A DNA stretch of 64,000 nt from Bin16 sp965206315 (GCA_965206315.1 OZ242210.1:2805800-2869799); one strand, 5' to 3'; shown: positions 1-8,158, counted from the first letter of the stretch. Translations and numbers: made by a program. The notes: a model not told the origin generated them from the sequence alone.

Positions 1-107
1 AGCACGTCCAGGAGGGGGAGGATGTGGTCGCCGGCGAGGGTGAAGATCGTGTCGACCCCCTCCTCGCGCAACGCCCGCGTGATGATCTGCGCTCCGCTTA
101 CCGGCAT
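1..107 (-). CDS. TPP-dependent enzyme, N-terminal fragment (runs off left edge)
   Basis: Only the first 35 codons are inside the window. They read M-P-V-S-G-A-Q-I-I-T-R-A-L-R-E-E-G-V-D and then T-I-F-T-L-A-G-D-H-I-L-P-L-L-D-V. This is the typical start of the N-terminal pyrimidine-binding domain of thiamine-diphosphate enzymes of the acetolactate synthase / benzoylformate decarboxylase superfamily, which normally have a G-A-x-x-[IL]...GV..[IV]F...G motif here. A GGAG-like sequence lies about 8 nt upstream of the ATG. The substrate cannot be told from this piece; acetolactate synthase, sulfopyruvate decarboxylase and oxalyl-CoA decarboxylase types all begin this way. Confidence 0.72.
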   Translation of the reverse strand, partial: MPVSGAQIITRALREEGVDTIFTLAGDHILPLLDV

Positions 108-180
108 GTACGTCCGCTCCGAACCGTGAGGATGCCCGCGATGCTAGCACACGCTTCTCTGCCCCACCTCTCCTTCTGGT

Positions 181-236
181 CCCCTCTCCTGAGGGAGAGG
201 TCGACGCGCTTGCGCGGCGGGTGAGGGCCCTCGGGG
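181..236. repeat. dispersed repeat, CTCTCCTGAGGGAGAG family
   Basis: A short palindrome (CCCTCTCCTGAGGGAGAGG) is followed by a GCGCGGCGGGTGAGGGCCCT tail. Closely related copies occur near 29779, 30433 and, inverted, near 60717. It fills the gap between the divergent TPP-enzyme fragment and the pterin dehydratase. No gene is visible from 108 to 375. Confidence 0.75.
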
Positions 237-375
237 TGGTGCTGGACGTGGCACCCCATTTCATACCCTGACAGGGCCCGGCAGGGCCCCGAGCCATTCC
301 TTGCGGAGCGCAGGAACCTCGCCCTTGGGACACGCCCCGCTTGCACCCCACGCCCCCACCCGCGAAACTCCCCGC

Positions 376-723
376 ATGGCGCTTGCAGACGAACAGTGCG
401 TGGAGTTGAACGCGCAGTCGACGCTCGCGACGTCGGACGAGGCTGCGGCGTTGCTGGCGGACCTGCCGGACTGGAGCGTCGCGAACGAGAGTGGCATCGA
501 CCAGATTACGCGCGCCTTCCGGTTCGAGACGTTCCTGCAGGCGCTCGCGTTCACGAACGCGGTCGGCGAGGCCGCGGAGGAACAGGGCCACCACCCGCGC
601 ATCGTCACCGAGTACGGCAGGGTGACGGTATCGTGGTGGACGCACTTCCTCGGTGGGCTGCACAGGAACGACTTCATCATGGCCGCGCGCACGGACGCGC
701 TCGCGCTGGAGACACGGGGGTAA
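376..723 (+). CDS. phhB: pterin-4a-carbinolamine dehydratase
   Basis: This 115-residue protein matches the small PCD/DCoH family in length and motifs. It has the catalytic E-E-Q-G-H-H-P (H72, H73, P74), then V-T-V-S-W-W-T-H (to H90) and a G-L-H-R-N-D-F-I-M-A-A C-terminal block with D99. The family dehydrates 4a-hydroxytetrahydropterin to quinonoid dihydropterin, recycling the cofactor of aromatic amino acid hydroxylases, and also acts in molybdopterin-linked contexts. I chose the ATG at 376 because the upstream in-frame codons look non-coding and the family begins near this point. No pterin-dependent hydroxylase is seen nearby. The gene is followed 3 bp later by a VOC protein, so the two are probably co-transcribed. 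Confidence 0.85.
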   Translation: MALADEQCVELNAQSTLATSDEAAALLADLPDWSVANESGIDQITRAFRFETFLQALAFTNAVGEAAEEQGHHPRIVTEYGRVTVSWWTHFLGGLHRNDFIMAARTDALALETRG

Positions 724-726
724 CAC

Positions 727-1098
727 ATGGGCAGACCGGTCCACTTCGAGATACTCAGCGACGACCCGGCGAAGCTGGCGGAGTTCTACAGCAACGTCCT
801 CGGCTGGGAGTTCCAGTCGTGGTCGGGCTCGGAAGAGTTCCAAGTGGACTATCACCTCGCGACCACGGGTCCGAAGGACCAGCCCGGCATCGACGGCGCC
901 ATCATGAAGCGCCACTTCCCACAGCCCGTTATCAACACGACGCTGGTCGACTCGTTGGACGAGACGCTCGCGAAGGTGACGGCGGCGGGCGGCAAGCTCG
1001 TCTTCGGCCCGAACGAGATCCCCTACGTCGGCACACACGCCTACTGCGAGGACCCGGAGGGCAACCTCTTCGGCGTCATCGAGGAGCCGAAGACGTAG
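727..1098 (+). CDS. VOC-family (glyoxalase/dioxygenase superfamily) protein
   Basis: A 123-residue single vicinal-oxygen-chelate module. It opens with V-H-F-E-I-L-S-D-D-P (H6 in the first metal-ligand position), contains the A-E-F-Y-S-N-V-L-G-W helix, and ends with E-D-P-E-G-N-L-F-G-V-I-E (E119 in the last ligand position). Such proteins use a divalent metal for isomerisation, ring cleavage or resistance functions. The substrate cannot be inferred. It starts 3 bp after the pterin dehydratase stop codon, implying one transcript. Confidence 0.85.
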   Translation: MGRPVHFEILSDDPAKLAEFYSNVLGWEFQSWSGSEEFQVDYHLATTGPKDQPGIDGAIMKRHFPQPVINTTLVDSLDETLAKVTAAGGKLVFGPNEIPYVGTHAYCEDPEGNLFGVIEEPKT

Positions 1099-1118
1099 GC
1101 TGCCCCGCAGCCGATCCC

Positions 1119-1151
1119 GTCATTCCCGCGAAGGCGGGAATCTCGCAGCCC
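1119..1151. repeat. dispersed palindrome, CATTCCCGCGAAGGCGGGAA family
   Basis: ATTCCCGC and GCGGGAAT arms flank a GAAG-type loop, with a TCTCGCAGCCC tail. The 33 bases recur without mismatch at 29738-29770. Diverged copies lie at 15151 and 28628. It sits just downstream of the VOC gene and upstream of the vapC stop, and has no T-run, so I do not call it a terminator. Confidence 0.85.
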
Positions 1152-1192
1152 TGTTCCCATGTAGGGGCATCCCTTGTGGGTGCCCTCGGAGG

Positions 1193-1636
1193 CTACATCC
1201 CACCGGGGCGCAGCGGGTGCTGCCACCGGAGCCCCGGGAATCGGCCGAAGTCGGCGTCGGTCGAAACCAGGGTGCAGCCATGCTCCATGGCGATCGCCGC
1301 GTGCTGGGCGTCCGCGACCAGCTTCCCCGTGGCTCCGGACTCGCGGCACAATCGCTCGAATATGCCCAGATGGTCGGGGCCTGGGCCCACGATGCGCGCC
1401 GTAGGACGTTCCAGGAGTGATGACACGAAGGCGAACGACTGGTCGAGGGTGGATGGCGGGTCGAAGACGCGCGGGTTCGTAACGACGCGGACGAAGCCTG
1501 CGAGAACGAGGACGGAGAGCGCGAATGGCTCCGGGCCGGTCGCCACGTTGGTGATCCAGCGGGCGTACTCGGGATGGTCCGGGGTCGAGTCCTCGACGTG
1601 GGCATATATCAGGACGTTCACGTCAGGCAGCAGCAT
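1193..1636 (-). CDS. vapC: PIN-domain ribonuclease toxin, VapC type
   Basis: This 147-residue protein begins with L-L-P-D-V-N-V-L-I-Y-A (D5 as first acidic ligand). It continues with the V-R-V-V-T-N-P-R-V-F block near 49-58, L-V-A-D-A-Q (D109) and V-S-T-D-A-D-F-G-R-F (D127, D129), and ends G-L-R-W-Q-H-P-L. This is the pattern of VapC toxins of the TIGR00028-like group, Mg-dependent RNases that cleave tRNA or rRNA. The acidic residue often found in the second conserved helix is not obvious here (V-L-A-G-F). The gene lies 10 bp downstream of a ribbon-helix-helix gene on the same strand, the normal antitoxin-toxin order. Confidence 0.85.
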   Translation of the reverse strand: MLLPDVNVLIYAHVEDSTPDHPEYARWITNVATGPEPFALSVLVLAGFVRVVTNPRVFDPPSTLDQSFAFVSSLLERPTARIVGPGPDHLGIFERLCRESGATGKLVADAQHAAIAMEHGCTLVSTDADFGRFPGLRWQHPLRPGGM

Positions 1637-1646
1637 CGCAACACAC

Positions 1647-1901
1647 CTAACGCCCGCGCGCGAACCGTGCCTCGTCGTCCTGTGCGTCGAGCGCTCGCGT
1701 CCGGTTGAGGTCGACCCCGGGCCTGGGCCGCACGCCGCGCACGGTCACCAGCCGGAAGGGCGGCGGCTCGAGCGGCTCGGAACGCTTCAGCGCGTCGTCC
1801 AGCGTCTTGGCGATGAAGGCGCTCACGCTCATGCCCCGGGCTGCTGCGCCGCGTTGCACCTGCTTCGCGAGCTGTTCGTCGAGGGAGATTGTCGTCCTCA
1901 T
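1647..1901 (-). CDS. vapB: ribbon-helix-helix antitoxin (VapB/CopG type)
   Basis: The protein begins M-R-T-T-I-S-L-D-E-Q-L-A-K and continues with a G-M-S-V-S-A-F-I-A-K helix, the classic 45-residue RHH DNA-binding fold. A C-terminal tail of about 40 residues would wrap the toxin. I used the ATG at 1901; an upstream in-frame ATG at 1913 would start inside the operator-like repeat. The antitoxin should neutralise the adjacent PIN toxin and repress its own promoter. Confidence 0.85.
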   Translation of the reverse strand: MRTTISLDEQLAKQVQRGAAARGMSVSAFIAKTLDDALKRSEPLEPPPFRLVTVRGVRPRPGVDLNRTRALDAQDDEARFARGR

Positions 1902-1936
1902 GATGCATAGCATAACTGAATTGCATCACTGCATCA
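1901..1936. promoter_or_regulatory. probable vapBC operator: TGATGCA/TGCATCA repeats
   Basis: TGATGCA at 1901-1907 is matched by inverted copies TGCATCA at 1922-1928 and 1930-1936, with further GCAT cores between. The block abuts the antitoxin start codon. RHH antitoxins typically bind paired short inverted sites of this kind, so autoregulation is likely. The call rests on position and symmetry only. Confidence 0.55.
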
Positions 1937-2033
1937 ATAACGGCGGGTGCGATGCCTGGCTCCCCCTCAGTGGCCCGGACATACAAAGGGGCGCCCCGAA
2001 GGGCGCCCCGTACGGATGCGGCACTCCCTCCTC

Positions 2034-3128
2034 CTACAGCCCGTAGAGCGCCACTGAGTTGTCCACGAGCACCTTGCGCTTCGACTCCTCGCTGATGGTG
2101 TCGAGCTTGCGGAACGTCTCGATGGCGTCGACCTCGCTGGACGTGTCCGTGTGACCGTAGTCCGTGCCGATGACGATGTTCTCGTCGCCGACGTAGTCGA
2201 ACACGTAGGGAAAGTCGTCGTCGGTCTGGGCGGAGACGTAGATGTTGTATTCCTTGAAGGGATTGTCCGGGTAGTACCAGCCGGCCTGCTTCGCACGGCG
2301 GGAGGACTCGTGGATGATCCACGGCACCCACTGGCACGACGACTCGATGAAGCCCCAGCGCAGCTCGGGGTAGCGCTTGGGGATGTCGCTCAGGATGAGG
2401 CCGTTGCAGGCGTGGACGGTCGGCATCCGGAACGTCGGCAGCCCGCCGCTGGGGTCGTAGGCGGATGCGATGGCGCTCACGTACGCCTCGTTGGCGTTCG
2501 CGATGTGGATGGTCATGGCGAGGTCGTTCTCCTGCGCGGCCTCGAAGTACGGGAAGAAGTACGGGTCGAGCATGAAACGGTGCCCCTCGAACGGCTTCGT
2601 CACCACGCCCACCGCGCCGTTCTCCTTCACCCACGGCATCCAGTCGATGGCGGTGTCGAGGTCGGTGAGCGGGAGGACGGCGGCCCAGCGCAGGCGTCCG
2701 CCGGACTCCTTCCAGGCCTCGGCCATCCAGCGGTTCCACGCCTTGCAGAGCGCGCGGTCCACCTCCGGACGCTGCGAGACGTCGCGGATCCAGAGCGTGT
2801 TGTGGAGTATCTGGATGTCCACGCCGAGCCGGTCCATGTGCGAAAGGCGCAGCGAGATGTCGTCGAGGGAGCGGGCTTCCTCAGCCGTCACGAGGTCGCG
2901 ACCGGCGCGCTCGGACATCGCCTTCAGCTCGCGCTCGACCGGCGACGCGGGGCGCAGCCCTGCGATGCGTCCGTCGATCACCCAGTAGCGGCTCGCGGGT
3001 CTCTCCGGGTTCGTGAAGAGGAACGGGCGGAACTGCTTGTCCGCCTCGTCGAGGTAGTCCCACGTCTGCTCGCTCTCGATGACGTGCGCGTCAGCGTCGA
3101 TAGCCTGGTACTTCACCGCCGTGGTCAT
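2034..3128 (-). CDS. amidohydrolase-2 family metal-dependent hydrolase/decarboxylase
   Basis: A 364-residue TIM-barrel protein of the amidohydrolase_2 (ACMSD-like) family. It has I-D-A-D-A-H-V-I-E-S at 10-19, where D13-x-H15 replaces the classic HxH, M-T-I-H-I-A-N-A-N in the middle as a further metal-ligand region, and E-N-I-V-I-G-T-D-Y-G-H-T-D near the C-terminus for the catalytic Asp. Family members decarboxylate or hydrolyse aromatic and related carboxylates. The ATG at 3128 follows an AGGAGAGA ribosome site; earlier in-frame codons lie in repeat DNA. A second member of the same subfamily is at 15186. Substrate unknown; it fits the aromatic-acid theme of the window. Confidence 0.82.
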   Translation of the reverse strand: MTTAVKYQAIDADAHVIESEQTWDYLDEADKQFRPFLFTNPERPASRYWVIDGRIAGLRPASPVERELKAMSERAGRDLVTAEEARSLDDISLRLSHMDRLGVDIQILHNTLWIRDVSQRPEVDRALCKAWNRWMAEAWKESGGRLRWAAVLPLTDLDTAIDWMPWVKENGAVGVVTKPFEGHRFMLDPYFFPYFEAAQENDLAMTIHIANANEAYVSAIASAYDPSGGLPTFRMPTVHACNGLILSDIPKRYPELRWGFIESSCQWVPWIIHESSRRAKQAGWYYPDNPFKEYNIYVSAQTDDDFPYVFDYVGDENIVIGTDYGHTDTSSEVDAIETFRKLDTISEESKRKVLVDNSVALYGL

Positions 3129-3208
3129 GTCCTCTCTCCTTTGGCGAATCCCTGCCTTCGGAACGCCCGTAGTATCCCGCACCCGCGCCCCGCTGACAAC
3201 ACGCCCTC

Positions 3209-3362
3209 GACCAAGGGGGCCAATGCCCCGGAATTCTGGCCCCCTTGGTCGTCTGTCCACGAGTAAACCGGACCATCGATCTGGCCACCTTGGCCGCCTT
3301 GGTATGGGGTGTTTGCAAGGCCACGGCCTGCTTCCCGCGACCAAGGGGGCAAGGGGGCCAAT
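3209..3362. repeat. cluster of CCAAGGnGGC short repeats with a 14-bp inverted repeat
   Basis: GACCAAGGGGGCCA (3209-3222) and TGGCCCCCTTGGTC (3237-3250) are perfect inverted copies around a 14-nt loop. Reverse-oriented units TGGCCACCT and TGGCCGCCT follow at 9-bp spacing from 3282. Another forward copy, GACCAAGGGGGC, begins at 3339 and is followed directly by AAGGGGGCC. Function unknown. Confidence 0.7.
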
Positions 3363-3398
3363 GAAAACAAAAGTTGGCGCCGGAGCCATAGACCAGAT

Positions 3399-3422
3399 CT
3401 ATAGCTGAGCCCTGAGCTATAG
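3399..3422. repeat. CTATAGCT inverted repeat
   Basis: CTATAGCT and AGCTATAG arms of 8 bp surround an 8-nt GAGCCCTG loop. It is AT-richer than its surroundings. It could be an operator for the downstream lipoprotein gene, but nothing beyond the symmetry supports this. Confidence 0.5.
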
Positions 3423-3515
3423 ACGCAATCTATGGCTGGTGCACGAACGATGGTCATGCAACCAGCGTACGGGGGCAGGCTACGACCGCGAAAGGGGCGC
3501 GTGTCACTGGGAACC

Positions 3516-3571
3516 TTGTCATGCTGAGTGAAACGCAGCGGAGTCCCGCGCTTTAGCGCGCAACATCCTCT
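3516..3571. repeat. dispersed repeat, TGTCATGCTGAG...GCGCTTTAGCGCG family
   Basis: TTGTCATGCTGAGTG is followed by a GAGTCCCGCG/CTTTAGCGCG hairpin and CATCCTC. Inverted relatives lie near 54917 and 60653. It ends about 60 bp before the lipoprotein start codon. Confidence 0.75.
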
Positions 3572-3631
3572 CAGGAGTATCCGTGCCCATTGGTACACTC
3601 GCGCCAACACCAGCGACTGGAGACGCAACGC

Positions 3632-4447
3632 TTGCGAACACTCCGCCTCCTCACCCTCGTGCTCCTCGCGCTCGCCGCATGCTCCCAGGCGACGCCGACG
3701 CCCGCGCCAACCGCTACGCCGGTTCCCGTGGCAACGCCCACCCCCACGTCAGCGCCGACCCCTACCCCAACACCCACCCACGCCCCTTCTCCCACCCCAA
3801 CCGCCTCCCCCGGCCCGGTCGAGTTCAGCTTCACCTTCGACAACGGCGCCGAGGGATGGACCGTGGGTTTCGCGGACCTGCCCGCCGACTACGATCAGTC
3901 GATCTACGAACTCGACCACGGGCATCGTCCCCTTCCAGATGGGCTGCAAGGCAGCGGCATTTACGTCCAGGGGCACAACCGCAGCGACGACCTCTTCATG
4001 TTCCTCAAGAGACGGGTCGAGGGCCTGCAGCCGGACGCGGCATATGAGGTCGACGTATCGGTCGACCTGGCAACGAACGTGTCAGCCGGTCTTGTCGGCA
4101 TCGGAGGCTCCCCTGGCGAGAGCGTCTTCGTAAAGGCCGGAGCGTCGGACGTGGAACCCGCCACCATGGAGGACAACACCGGCTACCTCAGGATGAACAT
4201 CGACAAGGGGAACCAGTCCCGGGAAGGCGACGCCATGTTCGTGCTCGGCAACGTCGCTCATCCTGACGTGACGGGCCGCGAGTACCGCATCAAGACGCTG
4301 AACAACCTCGGGCAACCGCTGACCGTCGAGACGGACGCCGAGGGCCGGGTCTGGCTCATCGTCGGCACCGACTCCGGGTTCGAGGGCCTCACCACCCTCT
4401 ACTACGACCGCATCTCCTACCGCCTGCGGTTGGTCGACGAGGGCTGA
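3632..4447 (+). CDS. lipoprotein with Thr/Pro-rich linker and beta-rich C-terminal domain
   Basis: The protein (about 271 residues) begins L-R-T-L-R-L-L-T-L-V-L-L-A-L-A-A-C, a signal peptide with lipobox L-A-A-C. Some 45 residues of T-P-x-P-T-A-T-P linker follow. The rest starts V-E-F-S-F-T-F-D-N-G-A-E-G-W, resembling carbohydrate-binding-like or jelly-roll beta-sandwich domains, and ends Y-Y-D-R-I-S-Y-R-L-R-L. I chose the TTG at 3632 because GGAGA lies 9 nt upstream and it starts the signal peptide directly; a TTG at 3590 would add 14 residues. It is probably anchored outside the membrane. The same linker style occurs in the TctC lipoprotein at 40408. Confidence 0.72.
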   Translation: MRTLRLLTLVLLALAACSQATPTPAPTATPVPVATPTPTSAPTPTPTPTHAPSPTPTASPGPVEFSFTFDNGAEGWTVGFADLPADYDQSIYELDHGHRPLPDGLQGSGIYVQGHNRSDDLFMFLKRRVEGLQPDAAYEVDVSVDLATNVSAGLVGIGGSPGESVFVKAGASDVEPATMEDNTGYLRMNIDKGNQSREGDAMFVLGNVAHPDVTGREYRIKTLNNLGQPLTVETDAEGRVWLIVGTDSGFEGLTTLYYDRISYRLRLVDEG

Positions 4448-4455
4448 CAAGCCTC

Positions 4456-5667
4456 CTACGCAGCGCGCTGCGTCTGCCTCGCTTCGCCGCGCAGCGCGCT
4501 CACCTTGTCTGCGAGTTCTTTAACACGCTCCAGCACCTGTTCGAGCGTGCCGGAGAGGTCCAGCGCCGCGACCTCCAGCCGCTTGCCAGAGTGGCGCACC
4601 GTGTAGGCTCCAGGCTCTCGCTCCCCCTGTGCATAGATCAGCAGCCCGCCCGGTAGATCGAGCGCAGTTGCGTATGCAAGCAGTTGGTAGAGGTCGGCGT
4701 TTGGGATGTTCCCATCAATACGCTTGTACTTGGCGTCACCCACGAATACGCAGGAGCGACTTTCTCGCCACACAAGGTCCGGCTTGAGACGAATGCGCCT
4801 GTCTTCATCAAGCGTACCGACGTTCCGCTCTCCAAAGAGGTGTTCGGGTACCTTCAACTCCTCCCGCAGCGCAACCGTCACGAACTCCTGGAAGACCTTG
4901 TTCATGTCCATGAGGAAGCCGGACGCCCGTACCTTCCCCCTGTACGCCTCGAAAGCGCCGTGCCGCAGGACCAGCCGCGCCAGCGCAACGACTTGCTCAT
5001 AGTGCGCGTTCAGCCTGTCGAACTTGACCGGCGGCACGTCGTTCCGCAGAAACTCCTCGTACGACACGTTGTCGAGCATGGCCGCGACCCAGCCGAGGCC
5101 TCGCTGCGCATCGGGGGAGCGCAGGCGCATCCCACCGAGCCGGATGACTGCCGCCTTCACGAGTCGGTTAGCCAGGATGTCGTCGGTGAACTCGTCGTAG
5201 CGCACTTCGACCGGCAGCGGGAAGCCGAACCTGCGCCGGACCTGGTCGTCGAACCGGATGCGCCCGCGCACGGTGTACAACGCCTCCTCCTCCGTGCGGT
5301 AGCCGTGCAGCAGCCCGCGAGCGAACGCCCTCCGCGCGGCGCTGACGAGCGCCAGTGCCAGCGCGTCGGGCAACGCCTCCTTCTTCAGGAAGTCGAAGTT
5401 GGACTCGTGGAGCCTGACCTTGCCGGTGGCGTAGCAGGCGAGCGAGAGCAGCTGTGGAATGCCGATCTTCGGTTCGATGCGCACCGACAGCCCGCCAACC
5501 TCCACCGCGCCGACGGTAGAGCCGGGCCTGAGTACGTATTCGTCTTCGTTGAGGGCAGGCGTGACGGAGAGATCGAGGTTTCTCGCCTCCCGCAACAACA
5601 CTCGCAACTCAGAGGCAGTCAGACGATGTTCGCTTGGGGCGTACTCTTGCAGATCAAGCTGAACCAT
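4456..5667 (-). CDS. mcrC: McrC, nuclease subunit of McrBC type IV restriction system
   Basis: The 403 residues fit the McrC family. The N-terminal beta-rich part interacts with the McrB ring, including V-G-G-L-S-V-R-I-E-P-K-I-G near 57-69. A PD-(D/E)xK nuclease follows, visible as L-K-P-D-L-V-W (D297) and V-F-V-G-D-A-K-Y-K (D311, K313) with A-D-L-Y-Q-L-L-A-Y-A after it. McrC stimulates McrB GTPase and cuts modified DNA when two complexes collide. The start codon lies inside the 3-prime end of mcrB (14-bp overlap), so translation is likely coupled. Confidence 0.93.
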   Translation of the reverse strand: MVQLDLQEYAPSEHRLTASELRVLLREARNLDLSVTPALNEDEYVLRPGSTVGAVEVGGLSVRIEPKIGIPQLLSLACYATGKVRLHESNFDFLKKEALPDALALALVSAARRAFARGLLHGYRTEEEALYTVRGRIRFDDQVRRRFGFPLPVEVRYDEFTDDILANRLVKAAVIRLGGMRLRSPDAQRGLGWVAAMLDNVSYEEFLRNDVPPVKFDRLNAHYEQVVALARLVLRHGAFEAYRGKVRASGFLMDMNKVFQEFVTVALREELKVPEHLFGERNVGTLDEDRRIRLKPDLVWRESRSCVFVGDAKYKRIDGNIPNADLYQLLAYATALDLPGGLLIYAQGEREPGAYTVRHSGKRLEVAALDLSGTLEQVLERVKELADKVSALRGEARQTQRAA

Positions 5668-7978
5668 CGGTCATCCCGCCATCTTCACCCGAGGCTTCTC
5701 CGTCGCCCTGCTGCTCTGCCACCTTCCCACCCTCTCCACCTGAGTGGGCTACTCTGCGCAGTACGTCGAAGTCGAACTCGCCGAGGCGTTCGTGCTGCCC
5801 GTAGAGGCGCTCCTCGATGTACGGGAGCACGTCGTGTTCCCAGATGCGCCTGGCACGGTCTAGTGTCAGCCCCGGCTTCATGAAGTAGCTCGGCCCGATG
5901 GCAGCGTGCCGGCCCTCCGGACTGCCGTCTGCCAGTTTTTCGTTGGCGCGGTTGACGACGTCCGCTACCTCCAGCATATGGCTGAGGCCATTGGCGTCCA
6001 GCCAGCGGCGCAGCAGTCCTTTGATCGGCTCTTTGTCGGTGTCGAACTCCACGAACGAGAACCGGCGGCGCAGCGCGAGGTCCACCAGTGCGATGGAGCG
6101 GTCGGCGGTGTTCATCGTCCCGATGATGTACAGGTTCTCCGGCAGCGAGAACTCCATGTCCGAGTACTGGAGGCGAATCTTCTCCTTCCGGTACTCCAGC
6201 AGGAAGTACAACTCGCCAAGCACCTTGCCGAGGTTTGCCCTGTTGATCTCGTCAATGACGAGGTAGTGGTCTGCCTCCTGTTCGTCCTCCGCGCGCTCAG
6301 CTACCTTCAACAGCGGCCCGTCCCGCAACTCGAACCCGGCCTGCCCGTTCACAAGCGCCGGACGGAAGCCCTGCACGAAGTCCTCGTAGGCATAGGACGG
6401 GTGGAACTGGACAAGCTCGACGCTGCCCCATGTCCCTGCAAGATGTCGGGCGAGCGCCCGCGCCACGTACGTCTTGCCCGTGCCAGGCGGTCCCTGGAAG
6501 ATGACCTGACGCTTCTCGTCGAGGAGGGTGGTGGTCTCTTCGAGGAACGAGACAGGGAGGTGCAGGTCGTTGGCGATAGCCTGAATGTCAGCAGGCTCTC
6601 CGGGGGTGTCACGATCATTCTTAAGTGCCCAGACCACCGACTGCGCATCAAGGCGATGGCGCAACGCGAGTCCGCGTTGGGCGGCTTCCTCTATGAACCT
6701 GTCGAGGAACTCCAAGGCATACTCATACATCTCTGCATCCGTGCCCTGTTTGGACTTCGGATGGCCGGTTTGCTCGTAAGCCCACTCGAACAGAGTTGAC
6801 CGGTATGGGGGATACTCCTCAGCGTTCAAGCCCATCAACAGGATGGACACAAGGTTTGTCCGTGCTGCCGATGACAGGGGCAGAGCCATGAGATGGCTTG
6901 ACAGAAGGTGAAAACGTGTCGCCAGACTCTGCTCAGGAGAACTCCACAGCGACATGATTACTTCCAACGCATCATCAGGACGTGCATCGTCTGGGTGCTC
7001 GTTAAGCCACTGGTCAAATACTGAACGAGCGCGCCAGTCGATGAGGTTATTCTCACCCCTGAGTGCATTCTTCAAACGGCGTTGCCAGCCATCAAAAACC
7101 GGCGGATCGGATAGCAAGTCTTCCCGGACTGCTGTCAGTTTGCGCGCTATTTCAAGCTTGTAGTTGATTTCTTCTTCTTCGAGCCGCCCGCTATCCACGT
7201 ACTCTTGAGCACGTTCGACGAAATCGTCCCAGGGGTCTGGTGGTTCAGTATTCCAGCGCTGTAAGAACAGGTCATAGTCCTGAGGTTCGTCTCCGAAGGT
7301 GAAACTAATCAGCGCATCTGCTGCCCACGGAAGAGTTCCTGAATCCGGCAAGACTTCCCAAACAGTGGGTTGAAATGTGTAGAAATACCACTCTCGTTGT
7401 GGGGCTACTGGAGTCCAATCAACTTCGATATGCCGCCCGTCGCCCCAGTTGTTCGTGATTGTTCCAATAGCTTTGATTTTCATACCCGAGATAAATTCCC
7501 CGTTATTCTCGAACGGGAGGTTGTATTTTCGCCTAAATGTAGATTTTATTGCAATCCTGTCACCGGGCTGCATCGAGTTGACTTGGGCCTCGACCCTCGG
7601 ATTGTCCTCAAAGTCATGCTCCCAAACACCCTCCCGCACGAACCGTGGCGTCTGATCCGTTTCTTCGAGGAAAGCTCCAACGAACCAGTAAGGTCTTTGG
7701 TCGTCGGCCTGTGGTGTACCCTGTCGCTCCGCCATACGCACGCGATACGCTTCGCGCGCCGCAGTGTCCGCTGCAACCGCGTTGGGGTTGTTCGGGTCGG
7801 TTGCCGCCTCCTTCGTGCCGTATGTGGAACGTACCTGCCGCCATACGGCGTTGCACTCTTTGCACCAAGCCATTAACCCGTGCGGTGCAGTACGATTCAC
7901 CGAAAAATCGTCGTGTGGCAACATCCGGCGGCAATACCCGCACCATTTCTCGGTGTCCGTGTATTTGACAGTTTCCAT
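5654..7978 (-). CDS. mcrB: McrB-like AAA+ GTPase with N-terminal zinc and EVE-like domains
   Basis: 774 residues from the ATG at 7978, which has GGAGGAG upstream; an in-frame ATG at 8029 lacks this. Domains in order: a four-Cys motif (C13, C16, C39, C42), probably a zinc ribbon; an EVE-like module from Y-W-F-V-G-A (97-102) through D-R-I-A-I-K (140-145) to about 210; a helical middle; and the McrB AAA+ motor with Walker A G-P-P-G-T-G-K-T (496-503), Walker B L-V-I-D-E-I-N-R-A-N (573-582) and the M-N-T-A-D-R-S signature (622-628). EVE/YTH-like domains bind modified bases, so this part probably sets specificity. It overlaps mcrC and forms a two-gene operon with it. Confidence 0.92.
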   Translation of the reverse strand: METVKYTDTEKWCGYCRRMLPHDDFSVNRTAPHGLMAWCKECNAVWRQVRSTYGTKEAATDPNNPNAVAADTAAREAYRVRMAERQGTPQADDQRPYWFVGAFLEETDQTPRFVREGVWEHDFEDNPRVEAQVNSMQPGDRIAIKSTFRRKYNLPFENNGEFISGMKIKAIGTITNNWGDGRHIEVDWTPVAPQREWYFYTFQPTVWEVLPDSGTLPWAADALISFTFGDEPQDYDLFLQRWNTEPPDPWDDFVERAQEYVDSGRLEEEEINYKLEIARKLTAVREDLLSDPPVFDGWQRRLKNALRGENNLIDWRARSVFDQWLNEHPDDARPDDALEVIMSLWSSPEQSLATRFHLLSSHLMALPLSSAARTNLVSILLMGLNAEEYPPYRSTLFEWAYEQTGHPKSKQGTDAEMYEYALEFLDRFIEEAAQRGLALRHRLDAQSVVWALKNDRDTPGEPADIQAIANDLHLPVSFLEETTTLLDEKRQVIFQGPPGTGKTYVARALARHLAGTWGSVELVQFHPSYAYEDFVQGFRPALVNGQAGFELRDGPLLKVAERAEDEQEADHYLVIDEINRANLGKVLGELYFLLEYRKEKIRLQYSDMEFSLPENLYIIGTMNTADRSIALVDLALRRRFSFVEFDTDKEPIKGLLRRWLDANGLSHMLEVADVVNRANEKLADGSPEGRHAAIGPSYFMKPGLTLDRARRIWEHDVLPYIEERLYGQHERLGEFDFDVLRRVAHSGGEGGKVAEQQGDGEASGEDGGMTDGSA

Positions 7979-8158
7979 AGCCGCGTCTCCTCCAGCGTGC
8001 TCAAAGCCCGCCCACATCCGATTGTGCACGATACCGGGAAGTGATTGGTCATCCTACCATGTCGTTCTGTCCGATCTCCCCCAGTGACACCCGCCCCTTA
8101 CGCCGCTGCCCCCGCCTGCCCTACCATGGTCCGGGCTCCGGAGTCCCCGCGGCCACGC

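Larger units (their letters stand above)
3129..3631. other. intergenic region with repeats between divergent genes
   Basis: About 500 bp without a credible gene. It holds, in order, a cluster of CCAAGGGGGC elements, a CTATAGCT inverted repeat, and a copy of the GCGCTTTAGCGCG dispersed repeat. Flanking genes diverge (amidohydrolase leftward, lipoprotein rightward), so promoters for both should lie here, but no strong -35/-10 pair stands out. Confidence 0.6.

Noticed and set aside
396..1910. 504-residue rightward open frame
   Set aside because: It runs out of frame through phhB and VOC genes and antisense to vapC; its composition is Arg/Gly-rich as expected from GC-rich shadow frames.
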